This document shows positions 9,088 to 19,262 of a DNA stretch of 20,853 nt, piece by piece. The DNA comes from Scenedesmus sp. ARA3 (taxonomy: Eukaryota; Chlorophyta; Chlorophyceae; Sphaeropleales; Scenedesmaceae): positions 13,508-34,360 of the forward strand of contig RWJK01001570.1 in assembly GCA_004335835.1 (NCBI GenBank). The letters run 5' to 3'. Both the position numbers and the translations under genes were made by a program. Below the pieces are notes generated by a model. That model was not told the origin of the DNA and ran no database searches. It worked only from the letters and a program-made list of their open reading frames with translations. Each line of letters opens with the position of its first letter. Within the stretch, counting starts at the first letter, position 1.

Positions 9088-10026
9088 ATAACGTGTCTAA
9101 CTACAAATGTTTGACGACTGTAATAAACCTTCAGTTTGGGCCTTGCAGTGCTCGGCCTGAGACTTCGCAAGTTGACTCCAGTCTCTTTTCGCAACAGACA
9201 ACGCAGCTTCCACACCTATGAGCCGCACACGCGCACATACGCAGGAAACTATCAACAACGATTCTGAGAGCTATTTATACTGCAACACCCGCCTTCTTCG
9301 CATTATCGAGGTTCAGCAGTACAACTGCCAACAGTGAAGCTCATAATAAATTTCGAGCGTGTCTGCTGCACGTAGTAACCTGTTTGAACGTGTGAAACCA
9401 GATAAATGTTGCTCAATACTTCCTGTGCAATGCTACAGTGCAGTGAGCATGGCACTGAGCAGGTCCATGTTGCCACAGTGAATGATCAGGAGCTGGCAGT
9501 GCAGTGCTGCACCAGTGATGGGCCCAACGTGGGATCAGTGGGAGATGCAAGTTTTGACTGCAAGCGAGTTCTAGCAAAACCAGCTGTCAGCTTAAGGACT
9601 GCAACACGTGTGGCTTCGGCATGGCAGTCAATCAGCATGCACTGCACTGCCTGGCAGTCAGTTGACTGCAGGTACAAAACCCTAGCATCAGTTGCTTCTG
9701 TGAGAGCTCGTCACGTGCTCCTTTAACCAAGCAGAGAAGTTTTCTCAGCATATTTGCGGCTCCAATCCGTATCCGGTCTCTCGTCTCTCCAGGTATCGGC
9801 GACGAGCAGACACGGTCAGCAAACAGGTCTTCAACGCGAGCACATTCCATTCGAGACGTGGACACAATTTGTTCCTTACAATGTAACGGGTGTGTTTGGC
9901 AGCTATGACTGCACTGGTGACGCTTCTACCCTATGCAGATGAGCACTTGCAGCAGCACAACTCAGCAGCAGAGCAGTAGCTGGCTCCCAGGGCAGCAGGA
10001 GGCAGCAGGCGACAGTCGAAGGTGCC
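9088..10026. promoter_or_regulatory. Divergent intergenic region between the phosphatase-like gene and WNK
   Basis: About 940 bases separate the two start codons, which face away from each other, so both promoters should lie here. A minus-strand TATA-type box is at 9272-9279 and a small inverted repeat at 9650-9670. An open frame at 9406-9726 is rich in short repeats of CAGT and resembles nothing known to me; I treat it as chance or 5' UTR. No clear TATA box points toward WNK. Confidence 0.5.
9272..9279 (-). promoter_or_regulatory. TATA box candidate for the phosphatase-like gene
   Basis: The minus strand reads GTATAAATAG, a near-perfect TATA box. It lies about 185 bases upstream of the ATG at 9087, which would leave a 5' UTR of roughly 150 bases. 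Start-site mapping would be needed to confirm it. Confidence 0.45.
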
Positions 10027-13000
10027 ATGGCAGCGCTTATACAGCGTCAGTGCTGCCCTCTGCGGCCTGCTGTTGCGTTATTAACCAGCGGAGACCACAA
10101 TGCTGATGCTGTGGAGACAGACCCCTCGCAGCGCTATCTGCGGGTGAGCAGAACAGCAGTTGAAGCGCCACATGGTTCTAATAACCACCCCTGGCAACAG
10201 TGACAATCTTTGTGCGCGTTGGTCTGCAGTACCCGGTGCTTCTTGGCAGAGGCGCTTGCAAGCGCGTGTACAAAGGTGAGTGTGAGATCACTATCCGCAG
10301 CATCCGCCAGCAACCCGCTCATTACCACGTTCATGGCACATGCTACAGATGAACGCTGCATCATATAGTGATTGCCATTGTTCCAGTGCTTGAACCTGAC
10401 CCAAATGTGGATTTTATGCCCATTGCAGCTTTTGACCAGGTTGAGGGCATTGAGGTGAGTGCAGCAGCGGTCCTGAAAATTCGACCCAACCCCCAGCTAT
10501 AGCTGCATCAAGCATTCTGCATGCGACCCATCTGTAGTTCAGCATAGTGTTGTTTGTTACCTTCATCAGTCAGCAGGAGCCGATTACATGTTCATGTTGT
10601 CTATGCAGGTGGCATGGAACCAAGTGGACCTGGGCAGTCATATGGACCAAGAGTCCAGGGAGCGTCTGTTCTCAGGTGTTTTTTCTTCCTCTGCACCAGC
10701 AGCAGCAGCAGCAGCAGCCAGATACTCTTGCTAAGCTTGCTTCAGAAACAGAGCAGAACTGCCACACTACACCAAAAGCAACTGCCCAGAATCAGCATGG
10801 CTATCGTCATTAACAGCAGGCAGCAGCTGGGCTATCCTGCAGGAACACCCAGTAGCTCATACACACGGTTAATTGCACCCAATGACCAACAGTTCCTCTT
10901 GTTGCGGGCCATTAGCGTGCAATGCCTATTGGCTGCTGCTCCTGCAGAGATCCATGTGCTCAAGAGTCTGAAGCACCGCAACATCATGAGCTTCTTTGAC
11001 TGGTGGTATGATGGCAGCAGCCAGACCATCAACTTCATCACAGAATACTTCACAAGCGGCAACCTGCGCCAGTGAGTGGTACCCGGGACAAGGCTTTCGT
11101 GATCACTGCCAGCAGCAGCGTCACCAGCAGTTGCGGCAACAGCAACACAGATGCTGGATGCTGGCAGCTGCTTTCAGTGGTGAAGTAGTTGGACGTGCAT
11201 AATGCTAGCAGGGTTGCTCCATCTCTAGTACTGCAGTAGCTGGCTGGGCTACCTTGTCGCTAATGCTATGCCGCCGCTGCTGCTGCTGCTGCCTGCAGAT
11301 ACCGCAAGAAGCACAAGCTCATCAGTGAACAGGCCATCAAGCGCTGGGCCTTCCAGATCCTGGAGGGCTTGCTGTACCTGCACGCGCATGATCCGCCCAT
11401 TGTCCACAGGGACCTCAAGTGTGACAACATACTGGTCAACGGCACCAGCGGGCAGGTCAAGATTGCTGACCTAGGGCTGGCCAGCTGCCAGCGGGGCTTA
11501 TCTGTGGTGGGCACGCCAGGTGCGTGCATCTTTCCTGCTAGCTGCGTTCACAGTGACCGTGGCTGACAGAGCCACAGGGCCCTATGCACACAGGGTGCAG
11601 CTGTGGCAGTTGCATAGCAGCACAAGTTTACTGCTTAAACAAATTGGCACCTAACCACTGCACTAATGTCAATGTTGGTGGTGCGCACAGTGTCAGTGCT
11701 TTGTGATTGCTGTGCTCATCAAGAGCCTGTGTGCCTGTCTGCTTGCCTGCATCAGAGTTCATGGCGCCAGAGATCTACGACGAGGTGTACGACGAGAAGG
11801 TGGACATCTACAGGTGAGGATGGCATGATGCCGCAGTCAAAGAGAGATTGGAGATGCCCTGCTGCTCTCCACCTGCTGTCAGCATCTGCGGTTGAAGACG
11901 CCAAACAAGCACAGCAGATAGAGGTAGCAAAAAGCAACAGCAGATGCTCTCGTGGCAGCAGACGCTCCATGATACTGCACAACACAGTTCATGGTGCTGC
12001 TTTTGTGCTTCCCTTCTGCGAATGCAGCTTCGGCATGTGCATGCTGGAACTGGCCACCCTGGAGTACCCCTACAGCGAGTGCAGGAGCGTGCCAGCCATC
12101 TTTAGGAAGGTCTCGCAGGTGCGGCCCTGGTTGGCACAGCCGGGAGTGTGCTGTAATGCACAAGCGGCAGCGCAGGCATCTTTAATTGTACGGCAGGACA
12201 TGTCAGCAGCCCACGTGACTGCAGAGGCATTGCGTGTATGCTCTGTTACTCTACATGAGCAGGAGGACGTGCCGCTATTGTGCACATCATGGCGGCTCAT
12301 GCTCCGTTGGCGTGTGTTGTGGTGTGCAGGGCATCCCTCCTGCTGCGCTGTCCAAGGTCAGCAGTCAGTCGCTGCGGGACTTTGTCACGCTGTGCATCAA
12401 CCCCAACCCTGTGAAGCGGCCGTCAGCACTGGACCTGCTGAAGCATGAGTTCTTCGACAGCCTCAAGCTTGGTGAGTGTGCAGATGATCAGTGCTGGGCA
12501 TGCATGGCATAGCTTCTCGTGAGCACTTCTTCATCTATTGCAAGGAGAGAGAGGATTGCGAGGGCTCTATTGCAAGGGCCACTGCTCGATGCTGACACAC
12601 GGCAGCTCTTGATGACGAGCTTGCTTTGGTTTTAGTTGTGCTGCGCGGCGCAGCGCTTGCATTTCAGCTACTCTCTGCTGCTTCGCCCCCGCAGATGCAT
12701 CCAACATGGGCAGCCCCACTCACGCAGCCAAAGGCGGCTGCTTCGGCCTGCCGTTTGGCAGCTGCGGCAACCTGCAGGCGCTTGGCAGCAGCCATGCCAG
12801 CAGCAGCCACGCGCGCAGTTTGAGAGCAGGGGCGAGCGCAAGCTGCTCTGGCAAATTGAACGAGGCCAGTGTAACAAATGCGGTGTGTGCATCAAGCAGC
12901 CCTGGCAGTACAGAAGTATCAGCAAGTTCCAGGACAGCAGCAGTCACCACAGGGCTGCAGGCTGCAGCTGCCGCATTGGCAAACCCACCTGCAGCCAGCA

Positions 13001-15445
13001 GTAGCAGCAGCAGCGCCATGGCCAGCAGTCCTTTTGTTTGTATTGCTCAAGCTGCAGACGCAGGCAACAGCAGCAGCAAAGGCACTGGCTTCAGAGAAGT
13101 CAGCAGCAGCAGCTTCAAGCAGTCCTCCCAGCAGCAACAACAGCAGCAGCAGCAATCTGGCATTGCTGACAGCACCAGCGACAGCGGCAACCGCTTTTCA
13201 GAAAGGACTGCGGCAGTCAGGCCCAACAGGCTTGACATGCAGCTACTACAGGACGACACTGATGGAGGTGGTGGCAGCAGCAGCTATGTGCGGGGGACAA
13301 CAGTCTGCCTGGCAGCGCTGGGCAAGAGCAAAACAGCCAACGATAGCGGGGAGGTAGGTGTCTGCAATCAGGGCTTGCCTGTGGCGAGGTACCAACATGA
13401 CCTGCCTGTGACAATTGTAGCCGCTGCCAGTGTGAAAACCTGGTGTGCCTCCTTTTGGCTACCCCATCAACCCTGTAAGTGTAAGACGTCTTCAGCATAA
13501 GTCTTGATGCGGTCCATGCGTTTTGCGTTCCTGCAAGCTTGAAAGCAGTGCTTGTGTTCTGGTTTGTGCAGATTGATAGGTAACGTTTGCATGGATCCTT
13601 GCAGGATACTGGTGACACCGTTGTGCATGGCTGCTTGCAGGACACTTACAACAATATTGTGCATGGCTGCTTGCAGGACTCTGATGACGAGGTGCTGGTG
13701 TCACTGGAAGATGTACTGGCACCACACCCTGAGGACTTGCTGGACCCTGAAACCTACCACCTGCATTCACAGCTGACACATGCTGGCAGCGGCTGCATGG
13801 TCATGTCCCATGCCGGCTGCCCCATTGCTGCCGGTGCAGAAATGCCCCTGGAGTCAAGGCTGTCAGGTTTCCAGGGACTGGTGGCGAGACCCGATGCATC
13901 TGGGGTGTCTGTCACTGGCAGTGACGCACTTGCTGGCATGCTGTCGCGCTACGCCTCCTCAGTTGCAGCACAGCACCAGCAGCTGCAGCACATGCTGCAG
14001 ATGCAGCAGCAGCAGCAACCGCAGCAACAGCAGCTGCAGCAGCAGCACAGCTTGCAGGGCGCCCTAGCGTTAGCAGTGGCTGGTGCGCAGTGTGGTGAGA
14101 GCAGTCTGCCGGCTGCGGTGCTGTGTGAGAGCCCTGCACCTGCTGTTGAGCACCGCTTCACCTTCGCAACCCCCAGTCCCATCTCAACTGCAGAGCAGCA
14201 GAGTCTCAATGTGCTTTGTGCACCCCTGTTGAGTTCAGATGGAGCTGTGGACGCAGCAGATGCATATGTTGCTCTGCTTGGCAACAACAGCAGCAGTGGC
14301 ACTGCAACCAGCACTAGACGCAGCAGCTCGTGTGATGCACCAGTCAGCAGCAGCTTCATCCGACGCCGAGGGCAACTCCCTCCTGGAGCGCGTTCAGGAG
14401 CAAATAGCACCAGCGGCAGCATACTCAGCGTGTCAGCACCACTGTTCAGCTTCAGGAGTGAAGCTGCAGCTCTTGCTGGGGCACTAGCAAGCAACAGTGG
14501 TGCGGTGCGCAGCACTGCTGACAGTCCTACGTTCCGTGCCACTGCTGACAATGCAGCTGAGTCGCCGCGGCAGCTGCTGCGCACGCTGAGCAACAGCAAC
14601 CACATGCGCAACGCAGGTGCACTGGCAGCTGCAGGGCTGCTGCAGATGTCCCCTGGCCTGTACCTGACAACACCACCGCTGCTTGGCAAGCTGCTGAGCA
14701 AAAAGGCTCGCAACTTCCAAGGGATGGGTAGTGCAGCAGCAGCAGCTGGCCCACAGTGCCATCACGGCAGGGGCCCAAGCCATGACAGTCTGGCCAGCTG
14801 GGAGTTCTCGCAGCTGTCTGTGAGCTCGGCAGCAGTGGAGCAGCTGCAGCAGCTGGATGCGAGTGGCGCATGCCTCACGGAGCGCAGCAGGGCGGGCAGC
14901 TGGGATGCTACTGGGCAGCCTGGCTCGGCTGGCAGTGTTTGGCCAATCAAGCCGGAGCACGGCAAGGGCACCGGTGCGTTGAGCAGCTGGGGTGTCGATG
15001 AGGATGCAGCTGCCGCACCCCTAGCAGCGGTGTATGGCGATCCTGCGGCAGCAACGAGGCCTGCTGCTGTGCAGCTGAGCAGCGATGCAGTGGCTGCCAC
15101 GCCGCTGCTGTCGCCTGCAGCTGCGCGGCTGGCAGCGGCTGATGCAGTGTTCAGCAGCAGCATGGGCAGCTCACCAGCCGCGGGTGCGTCACCCGTGTGT
15201 GGCATGCCTGGCGGGTTTGGCAAGATCCTGGTGCGGCGCAGATTTGCCCGCAACCTGCACCCAGTGGCGCTGACCATCAAAAGGTGAGAAGAGACATCCA
15301 TCCAATGCTGCAGTAACAGCTGTCCAGGATTGTGTTCACTACTAACGTTAGAGTTGCACTGAAGCTGCTGGTGGCCGCTTTTTCTAATTTGACGCTAACA
15401 CATGTTACGTCGCTGCCGTTTGGCTGCAGGTCTGCTTCTGTGTGA
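10027..15445 (+). CDS. WNK: WNK (with-no-lysine) serine/threonine protein kinase
   Basis: Twelve exons join in frame: 10027-10143, 10230-10275, 10429-10454, 10609-10675, 10948-11071, 11299-11519, 11756-11813, 12028-12118, 12330-12471, 12695-13353, 13677-15283 (or from 13641 or 13605) and 15430-15445; 1,057 residues in the shortest form. The kinase domain spans residues about 40-297. The glycine loop [13 protein letters not shown] holds the catalytic Lys (50), while strand 3 reads VAWNQV with Asn where other kinases have Lys, which is the WNK hallmark. Also present are HRDLKCDN (Asp165), DLG (184-186) in place of DFG, and VVGTPEFMAPE; Ser195 lies where animal WNKs autophosphorylate. The N-terminus is only 39 residues. 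The tail (298-1057) is Ser/Ala/Gln-rich with poly-Gln and an acidic patch [14 protein letters not shown], and has no second domain I recognise. Plant WNKs act in clock, flowering and osmotic responses; the algal role is not readable here. Reading through the last donor would end the protein at IKR (stop 15287) instead of IKRSASV. Confidence 0.95.
13569..13676 (+). repeat. Three-unit 36-bp tandem repeat of in-frame splice acceptors in WNK
   Basis: Three 36-base units (13569-13604, 13605-13640, 13641-13676) each end in a CCTTGCAG or GCTTGCAG acceptor followed by GA. Exon 11 can therefore begin at 13605, 13641 or 13677. The two extra units are open and encode [12 protein letters not shown] and [12 protein letters not shown], so acceptor choice would add 24, 12 or 0 residues. 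The first unit contains an in-frame TAA, which prevents any further upstream start. Confidence 0.85.
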
Positions 15446-16394
15446 TGTCATTAGCGCATTCAACCCGGCGGCCGCTGCACCACTGCTCATTTGCCACAGC
15501 ATGTTGGCAGCTAAGGAAGTATAGGTCAAATTTTCTGGATACAGCTGGGGCGGGTGGTTACAGGTGGATGTATACTTGCCACCATATGCCAGATTAACAC
15601 CCTGAACTGCACCAAGTGGCAGCAGAACAAGCAGCACAGTGGATGACTGTGGCTTCTCCTGAGACAGTTGAAAGTGGGGATGGCAACGGACTAGCGTAGG
15701 TAGGCATGCAGGAAGCTCTGGCGCTTTATGCACAGTCGCATTGGTGCGGATTTCTTATGGCTTTTGACAAGCTTTCATGGTGTGGTAAGCGTTGCATTGG
15801 GACACCATTGATGCAGCATAAACGTATGGGGTGACAAAGCTGTAGTCGGGTGTATGTTGGGCATTTGTGTGCTCTTGTTTTATGCAGGTGTGAATGTGGG
15901 AGTCGTGCACATGGCACAAGTAGTCAGGGGCATGGACGCCCTATGATAGTTTTGGATTTTTGAAAGCTTGGAGCTGGCCACCTCGTCTCATGCAACTGTG
16001 AACCAGGCGTCAGCGCTGAGCGCTACGGCAGAATGACTAACGCAGTTGTCTAGGCAGGCTGCTCCTGTGCATGCCATGGCATGCGTGCATACTGGCATGT
16101 GCCAAGCGGCTGCCGTGCTTCTGGACTGACAGACTGTTGAACACACTGTTGTCGTGGCCTTTGCTGCAAAACTGCAGTCATGGAGTGCAAGGCTTGCAAA
16201 GTGTTTGAAGCATGTTCCCAGGTTATAAATGGGGCAGATTTCGGTGGCTGACAAGTACACACGCTGTTTCAGATGATTCCTGCAAGCATCATGCTGTGAT
16301 GATCACGACTGTTGCGTGTGCAGCCTGCACTCTTGTAATATCCTGTCACACCTCAAGGTGCACCTCCAATGACTTCGTGAATTATAAAGCGCGG
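15446..16394 (+). other. WNK 3' flank / probable 3' UTR
   Basis: No gene is supported here. The first plus-strand TGTAA after the WNK stop is at 16334-16338, so the 3' UTR may be about 900 bases. A 112-codon minus-strand frame (15395-15733) overlaps the last WNK exon and resembles nothing known to me. A 16-bp perfect palindrome lies at 16069-16084. Confidence 0.4.
16334..16338 (+). terminator. Candidate polyadenylation signal (TGTAA) for WNK
   Basis: TGTAA on the plus strand, the first after the stop codon at 15443-15445, and just upstream of the TATA-like element of the next gene. Confidence 0.4.
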
Positions 16395-16395
16395 T

Positions 16396-16403
16396 TTATA
16401 TAT
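16396..16403 (+). promoter_or_regulatory. TATA box candidate for the downstream Q/A-rich gene
   Basis: The plus strand reads GGTTTATATATGGG here, about 320 bases upstream of the ATG at 16726. A cluster of GTCACTGAC-like repeats at 16490-16530 lies between the two, within the predicted 5' UTR. Confidence 0.35.
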
Positions 16404-16725
16404 GGGTGCAGTACTGAAGGCTGAGCAACCTAGAAGTGCTCTGCAAGGGGCAGTAGTACACCAGCGCGAGCCCCCACTGGGCCACTGGCCAGTCACTGAC
16501 ACCTGGTGACATGTCACTGACTGTCAGGCAGACCCTCGCTTCCCAGATACTCTTGCAAACATAGCTGCACAGCTCAGCACATTACACTTATCTACGCAAA
16601 GGACAAGGGTGGCACACGGACTTTGAGAGGCAAGAGAGCAGCATCACCAGAGAGTGAAGTACATCATGTTTGTTGCTGGGGCGGTGGATCGCGATCGACT
16701 TGTAGTATGATGTAACACTATAAGG

Positions 16726-19062
16726 ATGCCGGCAACCGGCGTTGGGAGCGACTCCGATGCAGGAGAGTCGGACTACCTGGAGGACTGCACGCAGGCGCTG
16801 CATCAAGAGCTCGAAGCGCTAAGAGCGGCTTTGGGGGACAAATACGTAAGTGAAGTTGATTCTTTGCGGCGCATGACATGCAGAGTGAAAAAGCCCTTGT
16901 TTGAAGCACTAGTTGGCGCCTGGTGTCTGCTGCAAGCACTTGTTCCCATGCATGCAGCAACTGTTGACATGGCTTGCACATCATCACCTTCTGGCAGTGA
17001 TATGCGTATGATTTCGTCCAGCTGCGGCCTCTCCTGCAAGTCCAGTGCTGCACCAGATGCCTCACTGCTGCTACTGTTGCTTTGGGCACTGCAGTCGCCT
17101 TCCCAACTGACCGCCTGTAGCTTGTACTGTAAAGCAGGTTGCAAACGATGCATGCACGCAACTTGGTAACCTCGTGCCTGCAATGCCTTGTGTCTCTCTC
17201 GCTTGTGCAGCAGAAAGAAGAGCGCGCTGGCAGCCAGTCTGGCACAGATGGCGAACAGCCCTCAGGCCCCCAACGTCAAGCCAGTGGAGGCTTGGCACAA
17301 GCAGCAGGCCAGGCCGCTGCGGCAGCTGCAGAAGCAGCTGACGGAGCGCATGCTCGGGTAGCAACCTCTTTGCAGCTGCACAGCACAGGTGGTGCTGGTG
17401 CTGCTGCTTTTGCTGCAGCAGCCAGCGGGGCAGCACCATACAGCAGCTTTCACCCGCAGCAGCAGCGGCAGCAGCAGCAGCAAGCACATCAGCGACTCCT
17501 GCTGGGTGCCCTCAAGCCCAGAGCAGCGGCAGCAGGCAAGCGAGGCGCAGCAGCTGCTCATTCGGACTCGCAGGACTCTGGGGATGACAGCGACTGGGCA
17601 GCAGACAGCACTGACCTGGCATCTGATGACTCAGGCCTCATCGGCGTCACTGATGACATTGATGACGATGATGAGGCCAACAGCGCTGGCCTGGGTGCTG
17701 CAGCCGCATACAGCTTGCCCGGTGGTGGCAAAGCGGGTGCAGCAGGCATTCTAGGTGGCCTGTTAGGTGCTGGCGCTGCTGCTGCAGCTGCTGGTGGTGC
17801 GCGCAGAAACAGAACAGCACCTGCTACCAAGCACATGCACCGCCGCAAGAGCAACAGCAGCAAGCGTGCAGCAGCAGCTGCTGCTGCTGGTGGGGCAGTG
17901 CTGCAGCAGCGGAGGCAGCGGCAGCGGCCGCAGTCACGCCGAGCTGCTGGTGCCCGTGCCGGCTTTGGGCGCTTGCAGGAAGGCTTTGCAGGAGTGCTAG
18001 GGTTGGATGGCATGGGCGGCAGCCTGTTGTCAAGCATCCTGCAGGAGTCTCAGCAGCAGCAGCAGCAGCAGCAGAAGCCGGGTCGTGAGGCTGGCGTAGC
18101 AGCTAAGCCGCTGCATGCGAGCAGACGCAAGGCACCGGCAGGACAGGAGCAGCAGCAGCAGCAGCAGCGGGACAGCGGTCTTGCAGCCACAGCAGCACAG
18201 CACACAGACACGGACGGTGGCTTCACCAGTGGCCTTGAGGACGAAGTTGACCTGCTATCGCAGCTGGTGCCTCCGCGTGCTGCTGCAACAGCAGCCGCAG
18301 CACGCATGCGGAGGGTGGCGAGCGACGTTGATTTCGGCACCACAACAGACGATGCAGCAGCAACAACAGATGGCGATGGTGATTGCGACAGTGCAGCAGA
18401 CAGTGATGCAGATGATGACCTGGGGGTTGGCGAGGTGGTTGCAAAGTACCAAGACTTGCTGGCGCAGGTTCAGCAGGGAGCAGCACAGCTGGCCCGTACC
18501 AGAGCAGAGCTCAGTGCTGGCACTGCTGCTGCTGCTGGTGGTGGGCGTCGCTCGACTGCTGCGCGATCGACAGTCAGCGCTGCCGGCAGCAGTGGGCAGG
18601 GCATGCCGGCTCCTGGCAGCAGCAAGACTAGCAAGCCTGCACATGCAGCAGCAGCTGCAGCGCTGGCTGCTGCAGGGCCATGGGCGCATGCAGCGCCACA
18701 GCCGTTGTCATCTATGCACAGCGATGTGACAGACTCGAGCCGCTTTGATCGGCCGCAGTCATTCAAAGCGCAGCAGCAGCAGCAACACCAGGAGCAGGAT
18801 CACCAGCCGCACATCCACAGGCGGGTGCTGCATCCTGTGCAGCTGCAGTCGCAGTACGCGCATGCTCTTGGCAAACAGCAGCAGCAGCAAGGGCTGGAGC
18901 ACCAGCAGCAGCATCAGCAGCAGGAGTGCCAGGACCGGCTTGCAGCTGGCAGTCCTGATGTGTGCATGTTGGACGCTGCTGCTGATGGCACTGGTGAGGC
19001 GGCTCCTGAGGAGCATGACCCCGACTTCGCTCAGCTGCTGGACGAGCATCTGTTTGCTGAGC

Positions 19063-19094
<32 letters not shown>

Positions 19095-19225
19095 GCAGCA
19101 GCGGGGTCTGATGGTGGCTGGAGTGAGGACGAGCCTGCAGCAGGCGGGGGCAGAGGCAGCCGCAGGGGAAAGGGCAGGGGCAGCAAGGCAGCGCTGCAGC
19201 CCAGACCCAGCAAGAGCCGCCGGAG

Positions 19226-19262
<37 letters not shown>

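Noticed and set aside
9406..9726. 106-codon plus-strand frame in the divergent promoter
   Set aside because: It is rich in repeats of CAGT/GCAGTC, has no clear splice link to WNK exon 1 and resembles no known protein.
10554..11075. 173-codon plus-strand frame spanning WNK exons 4-5
   Set aside because: It reads through intron 4, with exon 4 in the wrong frame; the spliced kinase model explains the coding parts better.
13949..14713. 254-codon minus-strand open frame rich in Cys/Ala/Leu
   Set aside because: It is fully antisense to WNK exon 11 and its composition mirrors the CAG/GCA repeats of that exon, so it is a shadow frame.
15395..15733. 112-codon minus-strand frame ending in a basic KRQRRNMC tail
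   Set aside because: It overlaps the WNK terminal exon and UTR, shows no recognisable motif, and has no minus-strand TGTAA that I could pair with it.
16069..16084. 16-bp perfect palindrome GCATGCCATGGCATGC
   Set aside because: A palindrome of this length is expected by chance about once in tens of kilobases, and nothing nearby gives it a role.
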